A stretch of 60,000 nt of DNA from Selaginella moellendorffii (lineage: Eukaryota; Streptophyta; Lycopodiopsida; Selaginellales; Selaginellaceae), in contig NW_003314277.1 of the NCBI RefSeq assembly GCF_000143415.4, positions 1,689,185 to 1,749,184 of the forward strand. The letters run 5' to 3'. Positions 21,868 through 33,504 of the stretch are shown here, one piece after another. The notes under the pieces were generated by a model that had not been told where the DNA came from, searched no databases, and saw only the letters and a program-made list of their open reading frames with translations. Within the stretch, counting starts at the first letter, position 1; every line of letters starts with the position of its first letter. Both the position numbers and the translations under genes were made by a program.

Positions 21868-23078
21868 TGTAAGTGGCTAATTTTTCCCTTTTACTTTAGT
21901 CACTTAACCACACCTCTGACCATTTGGAGGAGTCTCACTCACAACCTCTATAAGTCAAATTCAGGACTTGGGGCTTGCTAACCCCGAGAATAGCATCCAT
22001 GCCACTCACCTTTAGCACTTGGTCCAAGTGCTCTACGTGTTAAATCCCATGACCAACACCCAAAGGTACTACCAATATATCAACCCGTTATGCTAAGGCC
22101 ATGCCCATTCACCTTTGTCACATTAATGGTCAAATACCACTTGCATCACAATCTTGTCTCTCAAAGCCATAATTTTTTATTGGATATCATGCTAAATATA
22201 GCATATATGATCATGGGATGAAATTTGGATATACTGTCACCGTGGATCCTTGGAATCTTGAGGGATAAATGATATACTATGAGGTAGGTAATGCCACCCA
22301 CACTTGGACGGGGAGCATCGGCCACGATCTCCTGGGGGAACTAGAGCCGGCTCTTGAACACTTCACCAAGCTACCCTGCTTGTCGGTCTATATTCACTCT
22401 AGTCTTGGACTTCCCAATGGTTATCCCATCACCCAACACTTAGGAACAGCCTTCCTAGGCCAAACTAGCCTTTCCTGGCCAAACTACAGTCCTCCCCCTC
22501 ACTATACTTTTGGAGCTCACCAAACCCCCTTGGGTCTGGGAGACGAACGCTTTGGGCTTTCACCCTCTCAGACTCGAACTCGGACTCGGACTCGGACTTG
22601 GACTCGGACTCGGACTTGGACTTGGGCTCGGGCTCGGTCTCAGCCTCGGCCTTGGTCTCGGTCTCGGTCTTGGTCCCGGTCTTGATCTCAGTCCCGGTCT
22701 CGGTCTCGGTCTCGGTCTTGGTCTCGGACTCCATCTCGGATTCCATCTCGGGTCCATCTCGGACTCCATCTTAGACTCCATCTCGGGTCCATCTCAGACT
22801 TCATCTCGGGTCCATCTCGGACTCCATTTCGGGTCCATCTCGGACTCTTTCACATGTCATATGTCGGTCCTATTGTGTCCCTTTCCTAGAGACTCATTTA
22901 TCTTTCACTTCGTGCTTGTTCCTCGAGCACTTCGTTGGGAGTTCCACTCCCACTCTCGACTTTTTCAAGTCGGAGCTTTTAGTCCAAACGTGTTACGCTC
23001 GTTTGACTTTTGCTTTGGCCACTACCACGTAGCGCCCTTTCGGCTCCACTTTGGGGCCTAGGGATTTTGTGTCTCACA
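21868..23078 (-). mobile_element. R1 LTR, copy E (3' LTR, rearranged)
   Basis: The end TGTAAGTGGCTAATTTTTCCC is at 21868 and the other end TTTTGTGTCTCACA is at 23078. It is directly followed by the reverse complement of a polypurine tract (23079-23091, ACTCCACCACCCA), so this is the 3' LTR of the minus-strand element lying to its right. About 450 bp of the normal LTR is missing at 22160-22280 and replaced by an R3-related segment. Confidence 0.8.
22160..22280 (-). repeat. R3-related segment within R1 LTR copy E
   Basis: Nearly identical to 12275-12395. It replaces part of the LTR rather than simply interrupting it, so a deletion or template switch accompanied its arrival. Confidence 0.7.
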
Positions 23079-23091
23079 ACTCCACCACCCA

Positions 23092-25575
23092 TAGACGAAG
23101 TTCGATGCCCTCATCAAACGATAGACTATTTCATAAAGTAATACCAACATGTATTACCTTTCCATCCTTGGCACCTCGCCAATATTTGTCAATGGTTTGA
23201 CACCAAAGGCTCACCATGCCTTGTTCACCCTCTAAGGAGCATAGTCTCTCCAACTTAGAGACTCATTTGACACTTGTGGTGGTTCTCTCCTTTTACTAGT
23301 TTAGTTCTTGCTAAACTTGTTAGAGACACCTTCTCTAACTCAATCCCACTACTCATTCTCGGGTAGTCTCACTTTCCATTGATATAACCCTTGCACTTTG
23401 GAACTTTTAATTTTGACTTCTCGAAGTCAATTTCTTGGGTGTCTCTGACACCTTACGTTGCACATGGTGCAACTCCACTTCCCGTCCTAGGAAGTTCTTT
23501 ATTTGAGGGCACCATCATCCTCTCTTCGATATCGTGCCACCTTTGGCACTAAGTTCCAGTTATCGTAATTCGTGCTAGGGTTGTCCATGGCCCTATCATT
23601 TGGCTACTTTACCACTCCATCCCTTGGAGCTTTCATCTTCGCGAAATCGGGACAATTGAGAACCTATCCTTGGAAACACCTTGCCTTCCCATAATCCGTT
23701 AGCGTTCAACATATTAGTGTTCTTGGACTAACTTTGCCATTTGGCTTCTATCCCATGATTCCCATGACCCTTTTCTTAGCCACTAGTCTTTTACTCCTAT
23801 CCTTGATTGTTGCACCACGCAACACAAGATCACCACCTCCATTCTCGAGGTATCCTTTCAATTCCATAGCAAAGACTTTGTTTTGCCAAGTCCAGAGGGT
23901 GTTCACCCCTAGTACGTCTCCTTAGCATTTTTTGCTGTGGGCTCTATCACAGCCCAACTTTGAGACCCTTCCATGGATCTCTTATAGAGACTACTTTCCT
24001 CGGACTTATTATGCTATTGCATTGACATAGCTCATTTCCCTTAGGTGTTTTTCCCACTTTGTCACCTTGACCAAGCCACACCATCATCAATAGTTCCAAT
24101 CAACACTTTGAACTGAGAACTTTATACCTTAACCTCACAAGGACTTTGTCCTTGTTTTAGCCATAAGATCATATAGTGATCTAACTTTGGCACCTTAACA
24201 GGTTTGCCAATAGATATTAGGTCTTTTAGACCTTTAAATTGTTCACCATAACCCCGGGGGCATCCCCCACACTTGGCGGCACACCTAAGCCAACCCTTCC
24301 GGCCAAGGGTCCATAGCAACTGAGACTAGGTGTCCCCATCTCATTCACTACGTCTTTAGTGCCCTTCGCACCAAAGTGTTCAAGTTAGATACGTTAAACC
24401 ACCCTGAGCAATCTAAATGTGCATCACGACTCCGAGGCATCCCTCGCTTGGTGGTGTGCCCAAACCAGTCTCCTCACTGAGAGTCCATGACCACCGAAAA
24501 ATGAGTGTCTTCATATTCCAAACCATCACCACACCTTAGTGATTTGGGACTTGAACCCAAGCACTAGAGGGTCGGGACTCGAACCCAACCTCCGTATATG
24601 CATTTACAGACGGCATTACACAGGATGCTTAGCGTGACTCCCCACGCTGGTGCACCAACTTATACTTAAAGCGCACTACAGATCACAGCTTAGGAACCTA
24701 ATTCCTCCGCACTGCCAAGTCCTCTGTAGCGCACCTTATCTCTCTCCCCTTAAGCCAACTGGAAAAGGGGCAATTGCTTGATGAGAGAGCCCTTACATTT
24801 ATCCCCCAAGGTTCCAAAGATCCACGGTGACAGTATATCCAAATCTCATCCCATGATCACATACGCTACATCCTCTCACTTGACATGTCTGTGATCATGC
24901 ATGGACTCCTCCATGCTCGGCCCCATAGGCCACCCTTTTGAAGTTGGCTCCTTCAACTAAGGTATTCGTTCCCCCGATTTGCCAATCTCATTTAGCAAGT
25001 CATTCGGCCACCGTTACATGGTTCATGCATAAGCGTGAAAGTCCTTAACCATTGACTTTCGTTCAAAGCCCTCTCTTTGAACACTCAAGAACTACTTCCC
25101 CAACCTTGATAGCCTCGCCTCATGGCAAGCTTCAAGACCACGCTTCTGTTGCGCCACTCTGATTTTGCGCGTTCTATAAACCATTTACCCTTGGCTAACT
25201 AGGTACTTATCTACTTAGGGGAACGTTCAAGGAACTCTATTTCTTAGTTTGCTAAGGTTTCTCCTTTCGCAAACTTCCCAATTATCATATAGTTCTACAT
25301 GGACAATCCCATGCTTTAGACTCTCTATGGCATCCCAGTCACTAGTAACAACATGCTTGAACACCCACTTAATTCTCCACTCCCAACTTGCATAACCACC
25401 CTTGATCATGCCTGTCAATTCCTATAGTTCGGTTCTATCCCTTTATTACTTGCCTTTTGGCCTCATACATTTTCTTCCGTTATTCTCCTCCAAACTAGGA
25501 AGATAGCTTTGCACTTTCTACCATGCCTTGACAAGTATTCATAGGGATGAACCTACCTGACAGCCTAGGGAGTAG
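23092..25575 (-). mobile_element. R1 internal region, copy E element
   Basis: About 2.5 kb is collinear with the copy C interior. It contains the R3 mini-LTR at 24725-24870. It stops abruptly near 25575, where sequence of another gypsy relic begins, so the 5' part and 5' LTR of this copy are missing. No coding frame is recognised. Confidence 0.7.
24725..24870 (+). mobile_element. R3 mini solo LTR (146 bp)
   Basis: The unit begins TGTAGCGCACC and ends ATACGCTACA, with a 7-bp terminal inverted repeat (TGTAGCG/CGCTACA) and TG...CA ends. Perfect TCCTC repeats flank it at 24720-24724 and 24871-24875. The paralogous R1 interior at about 16999-17016 has a single TCCTC and no insert, which is an empty-site control. 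Size, ends and 5-bp duplication fit a TRIM/SMART-class miniature LTR element. Confidence 0.88.
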
Positions 25576-25599
25576 TGTCAACTATCAACTATTAGATGA

Positions 25600-26200
25600 T
25601 AGAATAAAAAAAAAAAGCAGTGAAGAAAGCAGAGACCTTAGCAAGTTTGTCTAACAGGGAGGTAATCGAGAAAGATGCAGATCAAAAGAAAGCAGTGAAG
25701 AAAGCAGCTAAGAAGAAAGCAAACGATCACCTCTACAATATCTCAGTGGAGGAAGTGGTGATGGCAAAGAGTGTTGTGAAGTAGAAGTGCATTGTGTGCC
25801 ATCCTTGAGGCACACCTTCTTGTGTTTAGGTGCTCACTTTCAGCATTTATCAGTGACCGCACAGGAGTATAGCACCATATTGACTTGGAGCCAAGAGTTT
25901 CTTCTATCACTTGGCCGATTATATGCATGACACGAGACAAACGTGAAATTGTAAACTCCATGGTCGAGGATCTTCTTCAGCAAGGGATGATCTTTGAGAA
26001 CACTAGTGCGTTTGCATCCCCGGTGCTTCTAGTTTTGAAGAAGGATGGCACATGGCAACTGTGCGTGGATTATCGAGTGCTGAATAAGGGACAATGTCAT
26101 GCTAAGTTTTTCAGCAAGATAGATTATCAGATCAGGGTGGCAGCTGCAGGTCAACATAAAACAACATTTTGGACACACAGGGGGCTTTTTGAATTTGTGT
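25600..26200 (+). pseudogene. Ty3/gypsy gag scrap and reverse transcriptase, decayed
   Basis: A lysine-rich stretch (KKAVKKAAKKKAND, from about 25690) recalls 2270-2440. Reverse transcriptase starts at about 25930: [53 protein letters not shown]. The segment between CVDYRVLN and AKFFSKID is deleted and a stop ends the frame at 26200. The catalytic YxDD region is not recognisable downstream. Confidence 0.85.
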
Positions 26201-26456
26201 AATGCCTTTTGGCTTGTCTAATGCCCCTGCTACCTTTCAGGCCACATTCCTCTTCAAGTTCGTTGTAGTTTTCTTTGATGATAGACTTATCTGTTCTTGG
26301 CACAGATGTTCTTCAGCTATTCTTGGCATATCTCAACCGTATTACTAATAGCACTTATTTGGATCAGCCATCAACTACCCGTTGGAAACTTTGAAACCCC
26401 AGATGTGTGATCTCAGTTATACCGAAGTTACACTTGGATAATTTTGCCACCATGCC

Positions 26457-27375
26457 ATGCTGTTTGAGTACAAGTGGCTTGAACCTTCATCATTGAAGCA
26501 ACTTCAAGCATTTTTGGGCTTTGCTAACTACCTTCGCAAGTTTGTGCAGCACTTTACATCAATAGTAGCTCCTCTTACAGATATCATTCACTCATCCAAC
26601 TTCTCTTGGTTTGAAGCTGCTCAAAGTTCATTTCAAGCCTTGAAGGAACAAATTCTAGCAGCTCCAGCCTCGCTCTTCTAGATTTTTCAAAGGAGTTCAT
26701 CGTGGAAATTGATGCTTTGGACGTGGGAGTGGGAGGTATACAACTTACAGTTTATTGCCTTTGAGAGTCGCTGATTTTCTCTTGTGGAATCCCGCATGGC
26801 CGTCTATGAACAAGAGATGACAACGGTGCTTCATGTTATTCGAAAGTGGCACCACTATCTTTCTTTGTGTCACTTTTGCCTACGTGTTGATCATCTTAGT
26901 CTATGTTTTCTTTTGGACTAGAATCATCTCCAACAAGAAGCAACGTCATTGGATTGAGGATCTCCAATCACTTGACTTTACCATTGAGTATAAGCCAGGT
27001 AATTTCAACATCATTCCTAACGCATTTTCTTGCATGTTTGCAAAACCAAAAGGATCTGCAATGTATGATGTTTCCCGCCAGCAACCCGAGTTTCTGCAGG
27101 CAATTCGGGATACATATCTTGAGGATCCAACTCTTGCCTCTGCTTGTCAGACGTTATCTGCTGGCAACCCGTATCCAAAGTTCATACTAGATGACGGTCT
27201 CTTATGGCGGAAAAGATGCCCAGTTTTGAGTGGCAGACATGACCTCCAACGTCAAGTTTTTCGTGAATGCCATTCTAGTTTTGTTGCAGGTCATCCAGGC
27301 GGGAATGCAGAAGAGAAGCGGGTTTTCGGTGATCAAAACCAGGTGATCAAAACCCAGGTGATCAAACCCAGGTGA
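26457..27375 (+). pseudogene. Ty3/gypsy RNase H and integrase zinc domain, decayed
   Basis: Thumb and RNase H follow: LKQLQAFLGFANYLRKFVQH, then FSKEFIVEIDALDVGVGG after a stop and frame change at 26681, then QRHWIEDLQSLDFTIEYKPG. The integrase N-terminal part (LLWRKRCPVLSGRHDLQRQV and CHSSFVAGHPGG) ends in a short local tandem duplication (27327-27392) that scrambles the HHCC domain. This belongs to the same element as 25600-26200 and 27375-28440. Confidence 0.85.
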
Positions 27376-28440
27376 TCTCGGTGATCAAAACCATGTTTTA
27401 TTGGAAGGGGATCCAGAAGGAGGTGAAGTGATGGGTTTGTGAATGCTTGGTGTGTCAGCAGACAAAGCATGAGACGGTTCCAAATCCAGGGTTGCTTCAT
27501 CCTCTTCTTCGCTAATGGCCCATTTGACAGCATTAGTATGGATTTCTTCATGGGATTGCCATTGGTTCGGATCGCTTCTCCAAAGTTGGTCGTTTTATTC
27601 CCAACAAAATCAACAGCGTCAGCTAAGGATATTGCAGAGCTTTTCTGCTCTGAAGTTGTTTGTTTCCATGGATTGCCTCGCAAGATTGTTTCAGACAGGG
27701 ATCCAAAGTTTCTCAGTGTCTCTGGCACCAACTCTTCCAGTCTATGGGCGTCAAGCTTTCCTTCAGTTCAGCATCCCACCCTCAGTTAGATGGGCAAACT
27801 GAAAGGACAAATCAAACACATATTTACGCAGCTACACTCTGGACTGTCCATCCTCATGGCTCAGGTGGCTTCCTTTTGCGGAGTTCGCTTAAACACTTCT
27901 TGCCATGCTACTTTGGGAGTTTCACCTTATTCAGTGTTCTATGGACAACAAGTACACAAGTTTCCTTTTCCTTCTGCAGAATGTACAGAACCATCGGTGA
28001 CTGAGTATCTCCAGACACTCTTAACTTGATCCATCAACGTCTCGGGACACTATGAAAGGATATGCTGATCAACACTGCTCTACACGGACTTTTGAGGTGG
28101 GAGACTATGCCTACATTCGTTTTCGGCCACAGCAATACACTCTGGGTCGGAGAGAATCACCACGATTGAAGTTTCATCCACGATCTTTTGGTCCATCGTT
28201 GTTCAAGAAAAGATCAACGAGGTGGCATTCTGTTTGAAGCTTCTGGCCTCTGTGTCCTTCTGCTTCAGTCCACTTCCAGAAGTTTTGTTTGAGGATAAAC
28301 AGTTGTTGGCTCCAGAGCAGATCCTGCAGGTTGATGTACACCAACTTCGGCATCGTGTAGTTCCTTGTTTCCTCGTCCAGTGGCAAGGTACTAGCACTGA
28401 GACAGACTCATGGATCTCTCCAAATCCAGGACCTCTTCCA
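27376..28440 (+). pseudogene. Ty3/gypsy integrase core and C-terminus, decayed
   Basis: The pieces in order are FYWKGIQKEVK, CLVCQQTKHETVPNPGLLHP, SISMDFFMGLP (first catalytic Asp), KIVSDRDPKF (second), SASHPQLDGQTERTNQ (Glu region), ending with FEVGDYAYIRFRPQQYTLG. Frame changes at about 27510, 27660 and 27790 break it. The last part (FLVQWQGTSTETDSWI) is chromodomain-like. The element resembles the one at 2.7-6.1 kb. Confidence 0.85.
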
Positions 28441-28457
28441 TGTTGAAAAATGGATCT

Positions 28458-28529
28458 GGACAAGCCGGGGATTGAAACCCAGGACCTCCTACACCAATGT
28501 CAAGTGCTCTACCACTGAGCTACCTGCCC
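28458..28529 (-). ncRNA. tRNA-like sequence inside gypsy relic
   Basis: The minus strand folds with a 7-bp acceptor stem (GGGCAGG with CTTGTCC, two G-U pairs). It has a perfect A-box arm (TAGCTCAGTGGTAGAGC) and a T-arm with an extra base in the B box (GGGTTTCAATCCC). The anticodon stem is poor (CTTGA opposite GTAGG) and base 33 is not T, so it is unlikely to be a working tRNA. It lies between the end of integrase and the polypurine tract. It could be a tRNA pseudogene or the head of a tRNA-derived SINE. Confidence 0.6.
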
Positions 28530-28549
28530 TGGTTGTGTGCATGTTCAGC

Positions 28550-28680
28550 TTAGTTCTAACACTCCCCCATAATCTGAACATGCCACACATCCTGGTTGTG
28601 CCCCCCTAAGCTGCACACGCCACGCCACACATCCCTACCTGCCCAGTCCATGCCTACCACAGCTTAGTTCTAACATTCCA
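28550..28680. repeat. Insert tail bounded by CAGCTTAGTTCTAACA repeats
   Basis: The phrase CAGCTTAGTTCTAACA occurs at about 28547-28562 and 28660-28675. Between them are imperfect repeats around ACATGCCACACATC and GGTTGTG. With the tRNA-like unit this looks like one inserted sequence placed before the polypurine tract. Confidence 0.5.
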
Positions 28681-28723
28681 GTGGAACCCGGTGTTTCTGA
28701 GGACAGAGTTCAGTCTCTACATG

Positions 28724-28960
28724 TGAGGGGGTGATGTTAGGAATTGGTTCACACTAGGACAGTATGGATAAAGCGGGACAAGGCGAGTGTACAGTAGGTT
28801 CTTCTTTCTATGTCTTATTTCTCTTCTTTTCCTTCCTTTTTGATTGGTCAATTGTATCGATATGTTTTGATCATATTCTGCCACGCCCAGAAGGGTATGT
28901 TCGACCGCTTAAGTATGCCATGGATGGTATATGGTCTTCTTCAAGTTTTTGTAAGCAGGT
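28724..28960 (+). mobile_element. Polypurine tract and start of gypsy 3' LTR
   Basis: TGAGGGGGTGA (28724-28734) precedes TGTTAGGAATTGG at 28735, the same junction as at 6091-6110. The right boundary of this LTR is not resolved. Confidence 0.5.
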
Positions 28961-29164
28961 ATTCCTGTGCCGCTCACAATGACGTTCTGGCAGCCACGAA
29001 AGCTGGCGATACATAACCTGCCATGGTAATCTGCAAAACGAAACAAAAGTAAAGCGAAACAATCTTCCTCACAACCCACCTTTGGATCCATGTCTGGTGT
29101 AGCTCGAAACCATCCAACTACCGTTACGAGGCGCCGATCCTTCCCAGCATCCGACCAGCATTCC

Positions 29165-29272
29165 CCAGATCGTCGCCTCTGAAGTTAGGCTGGCCAGGAA
29201 GGTGGACTACTTCATCAGCTTCGGGATGCAAAGGAGCGAGGTCCGGCTGATGTTTCGAAAGAATCCATGAAG
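29165..29272 (+). pseudogene. Possible mTERF-type fragment
   Basis: One frame reads VASEVRLARKVDYFISFGMQ then RSEVRLMFRKNP before a stop. The spacing resembles one mTERF helical repeat (a conserved P and F-x-S-F-G/L phrase), a family of organellar nucleic-acid-binding proteins. Only about one repeat is present and no further repeats follow, so this is at best a broken fragment. Confidence 0.25.
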
Positions 29273-29475
29273 AACGTCGCTGGGACGCATCTGGGCATCC
29301 CTGGCATCGCACCAGCGCGCAAAGATTGGCGAGATTCTGCAGGAACTCGCCGGCGACTTCTACGCTTGTGCTCATGCCGACATTCGAGTTTGCCCACGAA
29401 AGCCCTATACCTAAATTTCCCACGAACCCTATAGGGCGTGCGCATATGTGAGTTTTACATCTGCAATCGTTAGCA

Positions 29476-30859
29476 ATGAATTTTTCTGGTTCTTACAGGG
29501 AGGATTTAAGCGACGAACTCCTACTCTTAATTTTTCTGCATCTGGGGATTGCAGACTTGTTTCGTGCGCAATATGTTTGCAACAAATGGCACACCTTAAT
29601 TCTAGCCAATTTGGAACAATATTTACAAGCTTATGGTCCATGGGTACTCATGGCTAACACTGAAGGTAAGAGAAATGCTTTGTTCATAGCAATTTCTTTT
29701 TTAAAAAAAAAAAAAATCAGGTTCTGAGGCCATTGTTTGGTTCCCTTTATTTGGGAGCCAAGCAAAAGTCTCTAGTAATGATCTCCACTTGAGCAAATTC
29801 TCTAGCATTGTGGCTTCTTACAAGGGCCTAGTGTGCAATCGACTCTACCATGAAGTTGAGACACTTCTAGCTCTCGTGGTTGGGAACCCCATTACAAACG
29901 AATGGAAACAGCTTCCAATTGTGATGGCAAGATCCAATGATCCCAGTTCTGACTGTAAGTTTTCAAGCAACGCATTCGAGGTGGAAATACAGGTGGACAG
30001 TGATGGCCACTACAGGGTTCTAGCCATTCCAGATACCGGCATAGCTGCATTCTGGGATGATGCACTAGAATATGACTCAAGAACGGATTGTTGGGACCGT
30101 TTGTTCCCAAAGGAGGGCCCCCAGGCAGAAAGATGGCAGAGGTTTCTATCACTGGGGCACACATTTCATACAACATGGTATTTATTGCTAGAGGTGATGC
30201 ATGGGTGCCGCTATTGGAGATTTTTGCTGCCACCAGTAGGTGGAGTAGATCCAGACATGCCTTGGGCAACATCAGATCCCCTGTCACCAGTTGAGTTTTA
30301 CTATTGGGCTGGCAAAGTTTTGAAAAACTGCTGTGCTAGCAGTGATATGGATTATGTTCTGTGGGTTGCTACAAAGCGGAAACGGCAGGAACCTAAACTA
30401 GTTATGGGATTTGTCATCTACAAGCTCTACCTTGACAAGCTGGACAATGCAGAGATTGCAAATGCAATGGTCTCTTATAAATCTGAAGAAGCATGGGAGT
30501 TTGTAACTGAAGTGGATGTCAAGCATCTGTATGGAGAAGGCTGGGATAGCCAAGGTGAAATGTCTAGAGATTGCCCTGATCCTGGCTTTCGTTACTACTG
30601 GATTGGGGATTTGGTTTGCATCATAAGGATTTCTAAGAATTGGTTGCCAGTTGCATTTAATTTGGCTACATGGGAATGGATCAAGCCAAATGTGGACATC
30701 TCAGAAAATTTTAAAGGAATGTCTGTGTTTATGCCATCCAGAATATTACAGGTTGGTGAAGCAACATCCTCTCAATCAAGTTATTATATTTATAATGATC
30801 TTGAGGAAGATTATCAACACCAATCTAAACTTCATGCTTCACCAAACTATATAAAATAA
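29476..30859 (+). CDS. F-box protein (442 aa, two exons)
   Basis: Exon 1 is 29476-29665 and exon 2 is 29721-30859. The 55-bp intron is GT-AG with a pyrimidine-poor, A-rich 3' part, and the phase-1 junction rejoins ...MANTE-GSEAIVWFP in frame. Residues about 10-58 (DLSDELLLLIFLHLGIADLF, then YVCNKWHTLI) form an F-box, the Skp1-binding module of SCF ubiquitin ligases. The remaining 380 residues are aromatic-rich, with recurring W-x-x-L blocks (for example ITNEWKQLP, DCWDRLFP, TWEWIK), compatible with a kelch/galactose-oxidase-like substrate-binding propeller. The frame is intact, so the gene looks functional although it is surrounded by transposons. Fragments of a paralogue occur at 41.6 and 43.0 kb. 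Confidence 0.85.
29666..29720 (+). other. Intron of F-box gene (55 bp)
   Basis: The donor is GAAG/GTAAGAG and the acceptor AATCAG/GTTC. The intron contains an A run (29703-29716). Removing it keeps the reading frame, whereas reading through meets a stop at about 29727. Confidence 0.85.
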
Positions 30860-32480
30860 TTCTTTTAATTGTTTTTCTTACTGCATAGAACGTTTTCCAG
30901 AGTCAGTCCTTACTCTCAAATTTCATCACGATCCTTAGAGCATCAGGCATCGATGAACACAACATTCCCCTTTCTGGCCAGGAAAAGTTACGGGGATGCA
31001 AGGTCCAAAAGATGGTCAGCCTCAACATCGACAGAGGATCAACTTGAGCTTGCTACCCGGCATGCCTGATCGCTGGAGACCGTGAGACAACTAAGTTCAT
31101 ATAGATTCTATATTCATGCCATGATTTGGTGCCACTGTTTCTTGCCAATTATCCACTATTTTCAACACTTATGAAAGTAGTTTGTAAATTTAATTGGCCA
31201 AAACAGTGGAAAGGGACATAAATAGAATATGGGGCACCTGATCTAAGCCTTTTATCCACAGCACTTTAACATGAAATAAGGTGCAACTTAGTCTGGTTTT
31301 TGAAGTTTTGATTTTCTTGTTTATTTTTTCAACACCATCTCTAGAGAGAGCCTTACAAGAAAGTAATTTTGTTTTATAAGCAATTGTTTAAGACAATGGG
31401 GGACATTGATATTTTAGATGTCTAAGAAAATGGCACAAACAGAGCTTGCAGTATTGCTAAGGATGTAATACATTAATTGGAAACTTAGAACCTCCATAAG
31501 GTTCAAACATTTAGCTCGGATGAATATTTTAAGCCTTCTTATGTTCCTTCAAGCTTTGTTTAACCAATGGAGCATGAGATGGGGTATATTAGACATTTAT
31601 TTGAATATTCATTGCATGTCATTTGAATTTTTTACACAAAATTGTTTGAGGTTTGAGCAACATGAAAATTAAATACATAGATATACCACTTTTATATATA
31701 CTTTGCCATAGGTAAAAATAAAAAAACCTTCTAACTATCTTGCTTCTCCCAAAATTATGAAAATTTTTAATCGGGCTTTTATAACAATACCTTTTAAACT
31801 TAGATTTATCAATGAATAGCTAAAACTAATGGCATTCCATTTAAAAATTCTATTATTACCACACTATCTATAGTGCCTTCAATGAGAAAACTAGCTCTCA
31901 AGAAATTACAGATGGCAATCCTCCATTTAATTTAGATTGCAAAGTGTTGCTTTTGGTGTTAATGTGAATAGGTTAAAGTTTTTGATAACTTATTTGGCAA
32001 GTAATTATAATTAATGTTAGTTTTAGATTAAGAACACTAAATTTAGTAAAATCTAAATTAATTTTTAAATTTAACTAATTAAAAAGGAGCATAGGTTATA
32101 GAGTTTTATATGTATAGACTAGAAAATATGATGTAAAATTTCTGTTTTTCCTTTCATGAGGTCCTTATAAAGTTGTGAGATGTTTGATCAGTGTTTCATG
32201 ATATATAGTTGGCTATTAATATCAAAATATGAATTAGGAATTTTTAATTTTATGATTTTGATTTATTTTAATTCTCAACTTGGTGTTGGATTTAATCTTG
32301 TTTAGTACAAGTCCTGAAATACAAATAAAGTGGAGATTTTAATAAAATTCTCTTGATATCTCATCAGGTCTTATACCTTTTTCGATTTGGTGGGATATTA
32401 TTGCAATTTTGTCTATAATTTTGCAAGAATTTCTCTTCTATTTATTGAGTTAACGAAGAGTAGTATATTGTTTCATTGGA
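30860..32480. other. AT-rich intergenic sequence
   Basis: After the F-box stop, the sequence is strongly AT-rich with no convincing frame, RNA gene or repeat boundary. The first 200 bp may be the F-box 3' untranslated region. Confidence 0.5.
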
Positions 32481-32489
32481 CACCAACTT

Positions 32490-33504
32490 GTCAATGTGCT
32501 TTTATATAGTTGAAGGAAATCTTGACTACGGTTCATATTCTCGAGATCTTAAATCTTGATAAACCTTTTGAAGTGCATTATGATGTATTTGGCTATGCTA
32601 TATTGTTGTTATAGCAAGATTGTGACAGTGTGGTTGGTGTTCCATTAAAGCGACACAGTTGTCCCATGCGTTCTATTCCAAGAAATTGGATGAAACCTAA
32701 TGAAAATGGTCAACGCACGAAAAAGAGATGTTTGCTATAGTGTTAGCATTGGAACATTGGAGGCACTATTTGGGAACACACTAAGCTATTTTGCTATATA
32801 GCTTAAGTTTATTTTGAAGTAGGCTCATTGGCAAGAGAAGCTTACTAAATTTGATATTGAAATCATCTATAAACCTAGTAAAGACAATATTGTTCCAGAT
32901 GCATTGAGTCGTCAAGCTCAGTTCTGGGCAATATCGGCAATTAGTTCAGATTGGTTGGAGGACATTTGGGTTTCGTATGGAAGTGATCCATTGGCAAATG
33001 TAATTTTGCACTATGTGGTGTTATTGAAGCAGAACTTTGGTAGTGAAGTGGCAAAAGTTGTTAGTCGTGCCAATTCGAAATTTCACTTCTCAATTTGGGA
33101 TGGGTTTACTTTCTGTAAGCAAAAAAGATTATATCTTCCCTCTAAGGATTTGCAATAATTGTTTCTATAGGAACATCATGATGTTTTAGCAGCAAGACAT
33201 GGTGGAAAATGAAAGATTCTTGCTTCATTGAAAAAGGGATTTTTCTAGTCTAGTATGGAAGGTAATGTAGCAAATTATGTCCGTTCCTGCTCTATATACC
33301 TCTAAATAACCTATCTCTTTAAGTAATTAGATAACTTCTTTGTATTACCTATACTATAATGTTAAAGCAGGTTGGAAAGTTGCAATGCACTCTAGCACTA
33401 GCATGGCCATTTCAGAATATAACACTTGATTTCGTCACTTGCTTGTTGAAGTCTAAATGTTATGATATTTTGATGATGGTTGTGGATCGATTGTTGAAGA
33501 TTGT
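32490..33504 (+). pseudogene. Ty3/gypsy RNase H and integrase, decayed
   Basis: RNase H remnants (GQRTKKRC region and a later FDIEIIYKPSKDNIVPDALS) lead to a SRQAQ linker. A degraded HHCC domain follows (EHHDVLAARHGG, NYVRSC), then an integrase core start (WPFQNITLDFVTCLLKSKCY, DILMMVVDRLLKI). Several stops occur. The frame is cut at 33505 by an R3 element, inside the first integrase motif block. Confidence 0.85.

Noticed and set aside
28458-28529. Functional tRNA gene
   Set aside because: The anticodon stem does not pair, base 33 is not T, and the B box has an extra base.
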